From positions 1-14,392 of the forward strand of contig CAMLKR010000049.1 in the NCBI GenBank assembly GCA_946480565.1: 14,392 nt of DNA. Reading direction: 5' to 3'. The notes beneath the pieces were generated by a model that saw nothing but the letters and a program-made list of their open reading frames with translations, was not told where the DNA came from and made no database searches. The stretch is from an uncultured Arenimonas sp. GTDB lineage: Bacteria > Pseudomonadota > Gammaproteobacteria > Xanthomonadales > Xanthomonadaceae. This document shows, in pieces, positions 1 through 4,925 of this stretch. A program made the position numbers and the translations under genes. How positions within the stretch are numbered: position 1 is the stretch's first letter; each line of letters starts with the position of its first letter.

Positions 1-10
1 GCGACAAGGA

Positions 11-66
11 GCCTAACTAATCATTCAAGCCGACGCCTTCGGCGCGGCTTAACTAGGGCGTTAGGC
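11..66 (+). repeat. attC: attC site 1 (Xanthomonas-type integron recombination site)
   Basis: R'' box GCCTAAC (11-17) and R' box GTTAGGC (60-66) enclose an imperfect palindrome. Arms AAGCCG and CGGCTT pair, then CGCC pairs with GGCG across a TTC loop, leaving one unpaired A on the left arm as expected for an extrahelical base that orients IntI. Bases 1-10 are the tail of a preceding cassette. Confidence 0.9.
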
Positions 67-82
67 CAAAGATGGACTGAGC

Positions 83-328
83 ATGAGATCTAGCCTTCAG
101 TTCCTTGTCATCTTCGGCGCTTTGGCGCTTATCGCAGCCCTTGCCATTGGAAGCGGGCTAGTTCATCGCGCCGAATGGCTTTGGGCAACCAACTGCCCCC
201 CTGCTCCACGGCTCATTTGCGCTCCGTCGGGCTTTCTATTTCAATGGTGGCAAGTACTCCTACTGCCCTGCCTGGTTGTGGCGGCAGGATCTGTCAACTG
301 GGCCATCAACAAGCGGTTCGCGGCCTAA
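83..328 (+). CDS. Integron cassette protein, small two-helix membrane protein, function unknown
   Basis: This 81-residue protein is not recognised. It has two hydrophobic segments (about residues 6-24 and 55-70) around a short loop with Cys38 and Cys46, so it is probably an inner-membrane protein with a possible disulphide in an external loop. The gene starts 17 bases after the R' box of attC 1, and its TAA stop lies inside the R'' box of attC 2, the usual tight packing of a cassette gene. I see no promoter inside the cassette, so expression probably depends on an upstream promoter. Membrane proteins of unknown function are common in chromosomal integron arrays; I would not assign a role. Confidence 0.7.
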   Translation: MRSSLQFLVIFGALALIAALAIGSGLVHRAEWLWATNCPPAPRLICAPSGFLFQWWQVLLLPCLVVAAGSVNWAINKRFAA

Positions 329-378
329 CCATTCATTCAAGCCGACGCCTTGGGCGCGGCTTAACTAGGGCGTTAGGC
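323..378 (+). repeat. attC: attC site 2
   Basis: R'' GCCTAAC (323-329) and R' GTTAGGC (372-378) flank the same AAGCCG-A-CGCC / GGCG-CGGCTT stem as attC 1. The only clear difference in the stem-loop is the loop base (TTG instead of TTC). The spacer after the stem, TTAACTAGGGC, is identical to site 1. Confidence 0.9.
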
Positions 379-382
379 CGCA

Positions 383-832
383 ATGAGAAGTCACGCTCCG
401 ATTTCAGGTGGGCCCGCGTCGTTGGTTGTGCTCGGAGCGCTTTTTCTCATCCTCTTTGCCGCACTCCTGATCGCGTACGTCAATGATACGACACACCAAA
501 CCGGCCCCGAGATCGACGAGTTGGTATTCGTCCAACGACTGCACAGGATCACTGGACCGGGAGCTATCAATTGCGGATTCGTCAGGCTTAGTCGAGACAC
601 CACACGGGAAACTAGCTGTAGAGACAACGCACTGAAGCAGCGTCATCCGTTTTACTACGCGTTCAAGAGGGAATACTTTAGGTGGTGGGTGGGACTGGCA
701 ATGGATCCGGCAGGAAACGTCTGGATAGTTGAATTCGATCACGAGAACCCAGAGGCTGGAACAATTCGCATCGGGCCGTGTCGTCCCCGTACATTGGGTG
801 CGAAGTTCACATGCAGCAACTGGAACGAGTGA
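383..832 (+). CDS. Integron cassette protein, single N-terminal membrane anchor with external domain, function unknown
   Basis: This 149-residue protein is not recognised. One strong hydrophobic segment (about residues 12-32) is followed by a polar domain of about 115 residues with four cysteines (64, 79, 133, 144), which would suit disulphides in the periplasm. The ATG lies 4 bases after the R' box of attC 2, and the stop is 13 bases before the R'' box of attC 3, so this is one complete cassette. There is no convincing Shine-Dalgarno sequence before the ATG; the R' region occupies that space. It is also less G+C-rich than the genes right of 5800, consistent with acquired cassette DNA. Function is unknown. 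Confidence 0.75.
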   Translation: MRSHAPISGGPASLVVLGALFLILFAALLIAYVNDTTHQTGPEIDELVFVQRLHRITGPGAINCGFVRLSRDTTRETSCRDNALKQRHPFYYAFKREYFRWWVGLAMDPAGNVWIVEFDHENPEAGTIRIGPCRPRTLGAKFTCSNWNE

Positions 833-845
833 CTGGCGAGCAGCG

Positions 846-896
846 GCCTAACCAATCATTCAAGCCGACGTGCCTACGGCACGCGGCTTAACTTAG
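846..896 (+). repeat. attC: attC site 3, left part, interrupted by an insertion sequence
   Basis: R'' GCCTAAC (846-852) and an extended stem (AAGCCG-A-CGTGCC, loop TAC, GGCACG-CGGCTT) are intact. The site continues as TTAACTT plus AG (895-896) and then breaks off where the insertion element begins. Joining 846-896 to 2055-2063 (GCGTTAGGC) restores a 60-bp attC whose spacer has the same length as that of attC 1 and 2. The insertion therefore lies between L' and R' and separates the R' cleavage box from its hairpin, which should abolish cassette recombination here. Confidence 0.85.
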
Positions 897-901
897 CAAC
901 T

Positions 902-909
902 GTCTTGAT
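902..909 (+). repeat. Subterminal inverted repeat of the IS element, transposase-3' side
   Basis: GTCTTGAT is the exact reverse complement of ATCAAGAC at 2042-2049. It begins 7 bp inside the inferred left boundary (895) and overlaps the region just past the transposase stop codon. Confidence 0.7.
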
Positions 910-912
910 CGG

Positions 913-1839
913 CTAGGCAACCAGGGCGGCGCTTTCAGTCCTCAGCTCCTCCCGCCGGCGGGCGTTCACGATGCCCAACAGTTTGCGCATGCAGGCCACC
1001 AGGGCGACCTTCGCGACCTTTCCTCTGGCCCGCAGTTGTTGGTAGTGATCGCGCAGCTCCGGCTCCCAGCGCACGGCCGTCAGCGTCGACATGTACAGCG
1101 CGATGCGCACGTCGGGCCGCCCGCCATAGATGCGCCGTTTGCCTTGAAGCTGCCCGCTGTCCTTGTTCAGCGGCGCCACGCCCACAAGCTTGGCGATCTC
1201 CTGCCGGCTGAGCCGGCCCAACTCGGGCAGCAAGGCCAGGGCCGTGGTCTGGAACACCGGACCCAAGCCCTTGGCCGACTTCAACGCCGGCGTGGTGTGC
1301 GCCTTGGTGAGCACGGCCAGCTGCGCGTCGATCGCCTTCATCTCCTTGCGCAGCGCCGCCAGGGTCTGGCGCATCAGCAGGCGAAGCGCGGGAATGGCCA
1401 AGTCCCACTGCTGGCGCGTGCGTTGGAGCGCATCGAGCACCTGCTGTCGTCGGCGAAGCCAAGCCTTGAGCTCAGCCTGCCAGGCGGGCGGTGCCTGGTA
1501 CGGCCGGAGCCGGGCATGGAACACCCGGGCCATCTCGGCCAGGACACCCGCGTCGAGCGCATCGGTCTTGGCGAGCTGGCCGGTGGCCCGGGCGAAATCC
1601 CGGGCCTGCCGGGGGTTGATGCGGGCAATCCAGAACCCCGCCTGCGCACAGGCCTCGATGACGGCGGCTTCATAGCCGCCGGTGGATTTGACCACCACGC
1701 GCACGTCGGCCAGCTTCGCCAGAGCCTTCACCAGGCGCCGGATGCCGGCCGGCGTATTGGGGTAACGCTGCAACTCCGCCCGGCCGTCGATGGCCACGTC
1801 CAGCATGGCCTTGCTCACATCGATCCCGATTCCCGGCAT
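913..1839 (-). CDS. IS110-family DEDD transposase with Glu-to-Lys change at a catalytic position
   Basis: This 308-residue protein is an IS110-family recombinase. The N-terminal RuvC-like DEDD domain shows GIGIDVSK with Asp7, then KTDALDA with Asp93 and Asp96. The C-terminal transposase_20 domain has LVGVAPLNKDSG with the nucleophile-type Ser228, followed by RRIYGGRPDVR. The second DEDD acidic residue, normally Glu in an E-A/S-T-G motif, is Lys51 (VVVKSTGGY; codon at 1687-1689, AAA where GAA is expected). Spacing from this position to the two aspartates matches that recalled for IS621 (42 and 45 residues), so the alignment is firm. The ATG at 1839 is chosen because GGGAG lies 6 bases upstream; a TTG at 1845 directly abuts that GGGAG. 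The protein should form circles and insert them at attC guided by the upstream RNA, but this copy is predicted inactive or impaired. Confidence 0.9.
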   Translation of the reverse strand: MPGIGIDVSKAMLDVAIDGRAELQRYPNTPAGIRRLVKALAKLADVRVVVKSTGGYEAAVIEACAQAGFWIARINPRQARDFARATGQLAKTDALDAGVLAEMARVFHARLRPYQAPPAWQAELKAWLRRRQQVLDALQRTRQQWDLAIPALRLLMRQTLAALRKEMKAIDAQLAVLTKAHTTPALKSAKGLGPVFQTTALALLPELGRLSRQEIAKLVGVAPLNKDSGQLQGKRRIYGGRPDVRIALYMSTLTAVRWEPELRDHYQQLRARGKVAKVALVACMRKLLGIVNARRREELRTESAALVA

Positions 1840-1868
1840 GACCAACTCCCGTTGTAGAGTAAGGACAG

Positions 1869-2025
1869 GTCGAGAGCTGTCACGTCCAAGCCCCTTCTTA
1901 CCGGTGCGAGCGGCTACTCGCGCAACTGTTCGGGCGTGAGGACGTGAGATCCGGTGTGCGGCCCAGGCTAAGTTACGGTGGCTGACACCCAGGCGTTATC
2001 GGGCTCGCACACCGGGCTCTCGACC
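1869..2025 (-). ncRNA. Predicted bridge (seek) RNA of the IS element, three-way junction with target and donor loops
   Basis: Read on the minus strand, the transposase-upstream region folds as follows. A closing stem pairs 2016-2025 with 1869-1878 (10 bp, perfect). The target arm pairs 2006-2015 with 1951-1960 (10 bp, perfect), continues with GCCC/GGGC, then opens into a loop capped by a GGTG/CACC hairpin. The donor arm pairs 1940-1946 with 1881-1887 (7 bp), then GCCC/GGGC, then a loop capped by GCGAG/CTCGC. Each loop carries two guide segments, one on either side of its cap. Target guides are 1991-1998 (UAACGCCU, same as the target strand up to the CT core) and 1968-1975 (UAACUUAG, complementary to CTAAGTTA). 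Donor guides are 1922-1928 (CAGUUGC) and 1897-1901 (GUAAG). This is the geometry described for IS110-family bridge RNAs. Exact 5' and 3' ends are inferred from the closing stem. Confidence 0.85.
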
Positions 2026-2041
2026 GCTAGGCTAATCAACA

Positions 2042-2049
2042 ATCAAGAC
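2042..2049 (+). repeat. Subterminal inverted repeat of the IS element, transposase-5' side
   Basis: ATCAAGAC is the partner of GTCTTGAT at 902-909. Three bases (GTA, 2050-2052) separate it from the AG core at 2053-2054, followed by the attC remainder GCGTTAGGC. Confidence 0.7.
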
Positions 2050-2054
2050 GTAAG

Positions 2055-2063
2055 GCGTTAGGC
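2055..2063 (+). repeat. attC: attC site 3, right part (R' box) after the IS
   Basis: GCGTTAGGC contains R' GTTAGGC (2057-2063). Joined to 846-896 it completes a regular attC. It also supplies the left half of the IS target as read on the transposase strand (TAACGC followed by the CT core). Confidence 0.85.
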
Positions 2064-2066
2064 GGC

Positions 2067-2384
2067 ATGGAAGAAGTACGAGTAGTCCTGCTAGAAGCTC
2101 GCCCATCGCATGAAGCCCCGGAGTTCAAGGAGGTTGCGGGGGCCTTCGTAAATATCTACACCACCGCCACATCGGAAGCAGAAGCGCTGTCCATTGCCAG
2201 TTCCGAGATGGCTGACGCCGGTTGGATCATGGTCGCAGTGGAGAATCAATACTCACTCACTCGCGCAGAGGCGCAGGCCGCGCCAGACTCGCTGCCATAC
2301 TTCGAGCAGGCACTACTGGACGGAATCGTTCTGGTGTTCCATAACTATCCGCACGGCGGCGAAGACCCTACTGCTTTGCACTAG
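2067..2384 (+). CDS. Integron cassette protein, small acidic soluble protein, function unknown
   Basis: This 105-residue protein has no signal peptide or membrane segment, so it is probably cytoplasmic. It has an alpha/beta look: an N-terminal strand (VRVVLLEAR), a central motif with FVNIYTTATSEAEAL followed by a helix, then AGWIMVAVE, and a C-terminal YFEQALLDGIVLVFHNYP. I recall similar short hypothetical proteins with this last motif in proteobacterial cassettes, but none with a known role. The ATG is 3 bases after R' of the interrupted attC and the stop is 7 bases before R'' of attC 4. The insertion sequence now separates it from the upstream cassettes, so transcription from a distant integron promoter is probably disturbed. 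Confidence 0.75.
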   Translation: MEEVRVVLLEARPSHEAPEFKEVAGAFVNIYTTATSEAEALSIASSEMADAGWIMVAVENQYSLTRAEAQAAPDSLPYFEQALLDGIVLVFHNYPHGGEDPTALH

Positions 2385-2391
2385 GCTTGCC

Positions 2392-2448
2392 GCCTAACCA
2401 ATCATTCAAGCCAACGCCTTCTGCGCGGCTTAACTCAAGGCGCTAGGC
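2392..2448 (+). repeat. attC: attC site 4 (variant R' box)
   Basis: R'' is GCCTAAC (2392-2398). The R' box reads GCTAGGC (2442-2448), with C instead of the second T of the GTTRRRY consensus. The hairpin is AAGCC-A-A-CGCC, loop TTCT, GCG-CGGCTT, with mismatches relative to sites 1 and 2 (CCAACG in place of CCGACG; TTCTGCG in place of TTCGGCG). It may be a weakened site. Confidence 0.8.
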
Positions 2449-2468
2449 GGCAGAAGGAGCGACAACGA

Positions 2469-2993
2469 GTGTCGGAGCCAGAGTTTACAACCGAGCGTCT
2501 GCTTGTCCGTCGCTGGCAAGACTCCGACCTCCTTGCCCTTGTTGCCGTCTATGGAGATGCGGATGCCATGCGCTGGGTGGGTGAAGGTCGAGCCATCACG
2601 AACGACGAATGTGTTCATTGGCTTGCTGTCACTCGCACAAACTACGAGAAACGAGGTTACGGCATGTTCGCCATCGAGCAACGTTCTTCACCCGGAGTCA
2701 TCGGGTTCTGCGGCATCGTCCACCCTGGCGATCAGCCCGAGCCTGAGGTCAAGTACGCGCTCCTTCGGTCGCATTGGGGTCGCGGTTTCGCCACGGAGGC
2801 CGTTTCTGGCCTCATTGCCTATGCCGCCCGCGTTCACAAGCTGGCATTCCTCATCGCCACCGCGGCGCCAGCAAATGTCGCCTCTCACAGAGCCTTACTC
2901 AAGGCTGGCATGCTCCGCGCCGAACTGAGCGCGAACGCTGACGGCACAGACACGCAGTTGTTCCACTGGCGCGCCGGCGAGAGTGCGGCGTAA
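2469..2993 (+). CDS. GNAT-family N-acetyltransferase (RimJ/RimL-like, Acetyltransf_3 type), integron cassette
   Basis: This 174-residue protein would transfer an acetyl group from acetyl-CoA to an amine; the substrate cannot be read from sequence. The N-terminus TTERLLVRRWQDSDL is the typical start of the RimJ/RimL-like group. Motif A with the CoA pyrophosphate loop is RSHWGRGFATEA (about residues 100-111), and the C-terminal motif with ANVASHRALLKAGM (about 135-148) is the family's NxxS...KxGM/F element. Length is normal and the gene appears complete. The GTG start at 2469 is supported by AGGAG at 2455-2459. The TAA stop sits inside the R'' box of the following attC. That attC is long and unlike the rest of the array, so this cassette probably came from a different integron lineage. 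Acetyltransferases are among the commonest recognisable cassette cargo; some confer antibiotic resistance, but nothing here shows that. Confidence 0.88.
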   Translation: MSEPEFTTERLLVRRWQDSDLLALVAVYGDADAMRWVGEGRAITNDECVHWLAVTRTNYEKRGYGMFAIEQRSSPGVIGFCGIVHPGDQPEPEVKYALLRSHWGRGFATEAVSGLIAYAARVHKLAFLIATAAPANVASHRALLKAGMLRAELSANADGTDTQLFHWRAGESAA

Positions 2994-3113
2994 CTCTTCG
3001 CTCGAGTGGCCCTCCATCGGTAAGGCGCTTGGCCCGCGAGGCGCTTCAGGTCATCATCCGCTTCCCGGGTCAAGCGCCTTGTCGGTGGCGTCCGCTCAGC
3101 TCAAACGTTAGGC
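2988..3113 (+). repeat. attC: attC site 5, long (126 bp) and unlike the other sites
   Basis: R'' GCGTAAC (2988-2994) and R' GTTAGGC (3107-3113) enclose a long palindrome. AAGGCGCTTG pairs with CAAGCGCCTT, extended outward by CCATCGGT with GTCGGTGG, and farther out the L''/L' arms GCTCGAGTGG and CCGCTCAGC pair with one bulged base. A large variable terminal structure of about 30 bases separates the inner arms. This is the architecture of a long 59-base-element type attC, not the Xanthomonas short type. Confidence 0.8.
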
Positions 3114-3116
3114 CTG

Positions 3117-3524
3117 ATGAAGACTCTCTCCATCGCGCTCTTGGTGTTCTCACTTTCCAGCCCATTTGGAGTGCATGCCATGGATGACTCGGTAGAGGGT
3201 TCCCGAATTTCGGAGAACACGGATGGGCAGTTCTCGTACAACTACTTCAACTACCGACCCGACGTAATCGAGTTTTTTGAGTCAAAGGGGCTGCAGGGCG
3301 GCGGGTACACCTGGGAGGCTTTGGCCAGATCGGGGCTTGAGCTCACCGGGTCACAACTCGTTGGAACCATCGAGTTCGACTCGGAGGGTGATGCGCTGTT
3401 TGCGTACTCGCCGTCGCGCCCTGCGCTTGAAGAGCTGGAGGCTGTGGTCAAGCGGCTGGCTTCCGACGCAGCATTCCGAGACGAGTGCATTGCGCTTGCC
3501 GAGGATCGCGGTGATCTGGAGTGA
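3117..3524 (+). CDS. Exported Imm51-like protein, integron cassette
   Basis: This 135-residue protein starts with a signal peptide (MKTLSIALLVFSLSSPFGVHA, probable cleavage after Ala21). The rest resembles the Imm51 immunity family: a GGGYTWEALARSGLE motif (about residues 61-75), then TIEFDSEGDALFAYSP (about 84-99), then an amphipathic helix with ALEELEAVVKRLASD. Imm51 proteins are described as immunity proteins of polymorphic toxin systems. I assign it from motif memory, so moderate certainty. Export would place the protection in the periplasm, which is unusual if the toxin acts in the cytoplasm. No toxin gene is in the window. The ATG is only 3 bases past R' of the long attC, and the stop is 1 base before R'' of attC 6. 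Confidence 0.65.
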   Translation: MKTLSIALLVFSLSSPFGVHAMDDSVEGSRISENTDGQFSYNYFNYRPDVIEFFESKGLQGGGYTWEALARSGLELTGSQLVGTIEFDSEGDALFAYSPSRPALEELEAVVKRLASDAAFRDECIALAEDRGDLE

Positions 3525-3525
3525 G

Positions 3526-3599
3526 GCCTGACCAATCATTCGATCCGACGCCTTCGGCGCAACCCAACGAATAAGCAATCAAGACGTAAGGCGTTAGAC
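3526..3599 (+). repeat. attC: attC site 6, hybrid/degenerate, containing an IS end relic
   Basis: R'' GCCTGAC (3526-3532), spacer CAATCATTC and the CGCC-TTC-GGCG hairpin tip match the array's short attC. The right arm CGGCTT is replaced by unrelated sequence. The end of the site (3576-3597) is identical over 22 bases to 2040-2061, the junction of the IS with attC 3. R' is GTTAGAC (3593-3599), which does not fully match R''. Probably not functional. Confidence 0.7.
3576..3597 (+). mobile_element. Relic of an IS110/IS1111-type element end in attC 6
   Basis: The 22 bases are identical to 2040-2061. They cover 13 bases of the IS transposase-5' terminus (including ATCAAGAC), the AG core and GCGTTAG of attC. 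Farther left the similarity is weak (AAT shared, the rest divergent). I infer an older insertion of a related element at the same attC position, largely deleted. Confidence 0.55.
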
Positions 3600-3601
3600 C
3601 C

Positions 3602-3889
3602 ATGAATAGCCATGTCACAACCAGAGATGGCCGGCCGGTCGGCGCCGCTCCCCATCTCATTGCTCTGTTTCTCCAGCTGTCTGCCTTCTGGCTGACTTGC
3701 TTCATCTTTGAGCGAGACGCCTTCTTCTATGGCATGTCGGTCGTTGGTGCCGTTGTCCTCACGTTGAAGTGGCAGGGTTCCCGCTCGACCACGATGCCGG
3801 GATGGTTGTCGACTGCGCTTTGGGTTCCTACTGTATGTTTCCTGCTCCTGCTGGCATTCATCGCCATACGGCACTGGCTTCGTGCCTGA
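3602..3889 (+). CDS. Integron cassette membrane protein, function unknown
   Basis: This 95-residue protein is not recognised. It has three likely membrane segments (about residues 18-36, 42-56 and 70-90) joined by short polar turns, with a polar N-terminal stretch of 15 residues. The ATG lies 2 bases after the R' box of attC 6, and the TGA stop falls inside the R'' box of a half attC. It is the last gene with a clear attC on both sides, and the right one is incomplete, so the cassette is probably locked in place. No strong ribosome binding site is seen before the ATG. Confidence 0.65.
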   Translation: MNSHVTTRDGRPVGAAPHLIALFLQLSAFWLTCFIFERDAFFYGMSVVGAVVLTLKWQGSRSTTMPGWLSTALWVPTVCFLLLLAFIAIRHWLRA

Positions 3890-3906
3890 CCCATCATTCA
3901 AGCCGA
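3884..3906 (+). repeat. attC: Half attC site marking the end of the recognisable array
   Basis: R'' GCCTGAC (3884-3890), spacer CCATCATTC and left arm AAGCCGA are present. The right arm and the R' box are absent. The sequence then passes into the leader of the next gene. Confidence 0.75.
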
Positions 3907-3935
3907 AACAAGCAACTCCGCATGCGAGGTGGAAA

Positions 3936-4865
3936 TTGAAGACGGTCGTGCTGCTTCTTGTCTCGCTGCTTGTATCCCCCGTCGCAATCGCCCAGCGATC
4001 AGGGCCAATCATCGACATGCACCTGCATGCATTCGGTTTCGCCGAGTACGGGGACCCTGCCCCGCCGAACGAAATCACAGGCCAGGCCCCGAGCGCGCGC
4101 ACCGACGAAGCGGCGATGAAGGCATCGCTGGATCAGATGGATCGCCATGGCGTTGTACTGGCGGTCGCCAGCGGTCCGATTGACCATGTTTCGCGCTGGA
4201 AGATGGCCGCGCCGGAAAGGATCATCGGAGGCGCCTATACGGGCCCGCGTGATCCGCTTCCGGAACTTGCCCGTCTTCGAACCCTCTTCCAGGAAAAGAC
4301 CGTCGGTGTTCTTGGTGAGCTTGGATTGCAGTACCGCGGCATGAAGCCGACGGATCCTGCCGTTGCCGCTTACTTCGCACTTGCAGAGGAGCTGGATGTT
4401 CCTGTTGCGCTGCACACGGGACTTGGCGATTCAGGCGCCCCTTACGGCTGCTGCCCAGGCTTCCGGACCACCCTGGGAAACCCCGCCCTCCTGGAAGAGG
4501 TCCTTGTTCGCCATCCCAGGCTTCGCGTGTCTCTGATGCATGCCGGATATCCATATCTCCAGGAAACGAAAGCCCTGCTTTATGTCTATCCACAGGTCTA
4601 TGTCGACATTTCAGTCCTCAATTGGGCGCTGCCACGCGCCGAGTTTCACGCTTACCTGAAGGCACTGGTGGACGCAGGCTTTGACAAGAGAATCATGTTC
4701 GGATCTGATCAGATGATCTGGCCTGACATGATCGGAAAAGCGATAGAGGGCGTTGACAGTGCCGCGTTCCTTACGCCAGAACAGAAACGGGATATTTTCT
4801 ACAACAATGCGGCCACCTTCTTGCGTCTGGATGCAGCGACGATCGCCAGGCACCATGGCAAGTAA
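3936..4865 (+). CDS. Secreted metal-dependent amidohydrolase (Amidohydrolase_2 family)
   Basis: From the TTG at 3936 the protein has 309 residues: a signal peptide (KTVVLLLVSLLVSPVAIA, cleavage near Ala19) and a TIM-barrel amidohydrolase domain. Metal and catalytic positions of the family are visible: DMHLH (His29, His31), GELG (Glu128), ALHTG (His160), LMHAGYP (His202) and FGSDQM (Asp258). It should hydrolyse or decarboxylate a small substrate in the periplasm; the substrate is unknown. The TTG is chosen because GAGG lies 6 bases upstream and gives a proper signal peptide. A GTG at 3882 would add 18 residues that are merely translated half-attC sequence. The gene follows the array end directly, so it may be a former cassette that lost its attC, or the first resident gene. 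Confidence 0.8.
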   Translation: MKTVVLLLVSLLVSPVAIAQRSGPIIDMHLHAFGFAEYGDPAPPNEITGQAPSARTDEAAMKASLDQMDRHGVVLAVASGPIDHVSRWKMAAPERIIGGAYTGPRDPLPELARLRTLFQEKTVGVLGELGLQYRGMKPTDPAVAAYFALAEELDVPVALHTGLGDSGAPYGCCPGFRTTLGNPALLEEVLVRHPRLRVSLMHAGYPYLQETKALLYVYPQVYVDISVLNWALPRAEFHAYLKALVDAGFDKRIMFGSDQMIWPDMIGKAIEGVDSAAFLTPEQKRDIFYNNAATFLRLDAATIARHHGK

Positions 4866-4925
4866 GCGGCGGCATGACAGCCGAAGCGGCGACGTCCACG
4901 CTTGAACTAGAGCCCTGGAAACCTC

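Larger units (their letters stand above)
895..2052 (-). mobile_element. IS110/IS1111-type insertion sequence targeting attC (1158 bp)
   Basis: The element is bounded by AG dinucleotides at 895-896 and 2053-2054 (CT on its coding strand). It has subterminal inverted repeats GTCTTGAT (902-909) and ATCAAGAC (2042-2049). These lie 7 bp from the left end and 3 bp from the right end, the asymmetry I recall for IS1111-type elements, some of which are known to target integron attC sites. It carries one transposase gene on the minus strand, about 20 bp of downstream noncoding DNA and about 210 bp of upstream noncoding DNA that folds as a bridge RNA. Only the core dinucleotide is shared by the two junctions, so there is no classical target duplication. 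The restored attC is a normal site, which fixes the boundaries well. The long noncoding region upstream of the transposase is the layout described for the IS110 group rather than IS1111, so subgroup assignment is uncertain. Confidence 0.85.

Noticed and set aside
1036..1857. Long open frame on the + strand opposite the transposase (273 codons)
   Set aside because: It is antisense to a recognisable transposase, is full of low-complexity R/G/Q/H composition and matches no family.
892..2033. Alternative IS boundaries at CT (892-893) and CT (2032-2033)
   Set aside because: They share CT, and the right flank resembles the sequence at 3571-3590. However, the restored attC would carry about 20 extra bases, the subterminal repeats would fall outside the element, and the guide matches would not abut the core. 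The boundaries at AG 895-896 and 2053-2054 explain everything.
11..3906. Regularly spaced repeats that might be a CRISPR array
   Set aside because: Spacing is gene-sized and variable, each repeat has R''/R' boxes with an internal hairpin, and genes lie between them: these are attC sites.
3882..3935. GTG at 3882 as the amidohydrolase start
   Set aside because: It overlaps the previous stop, lacks a ribosome binding site, and the first 18 residues are translated attC half-site. The TTG at 3936 has GAGG and gives a normal signal peptide.
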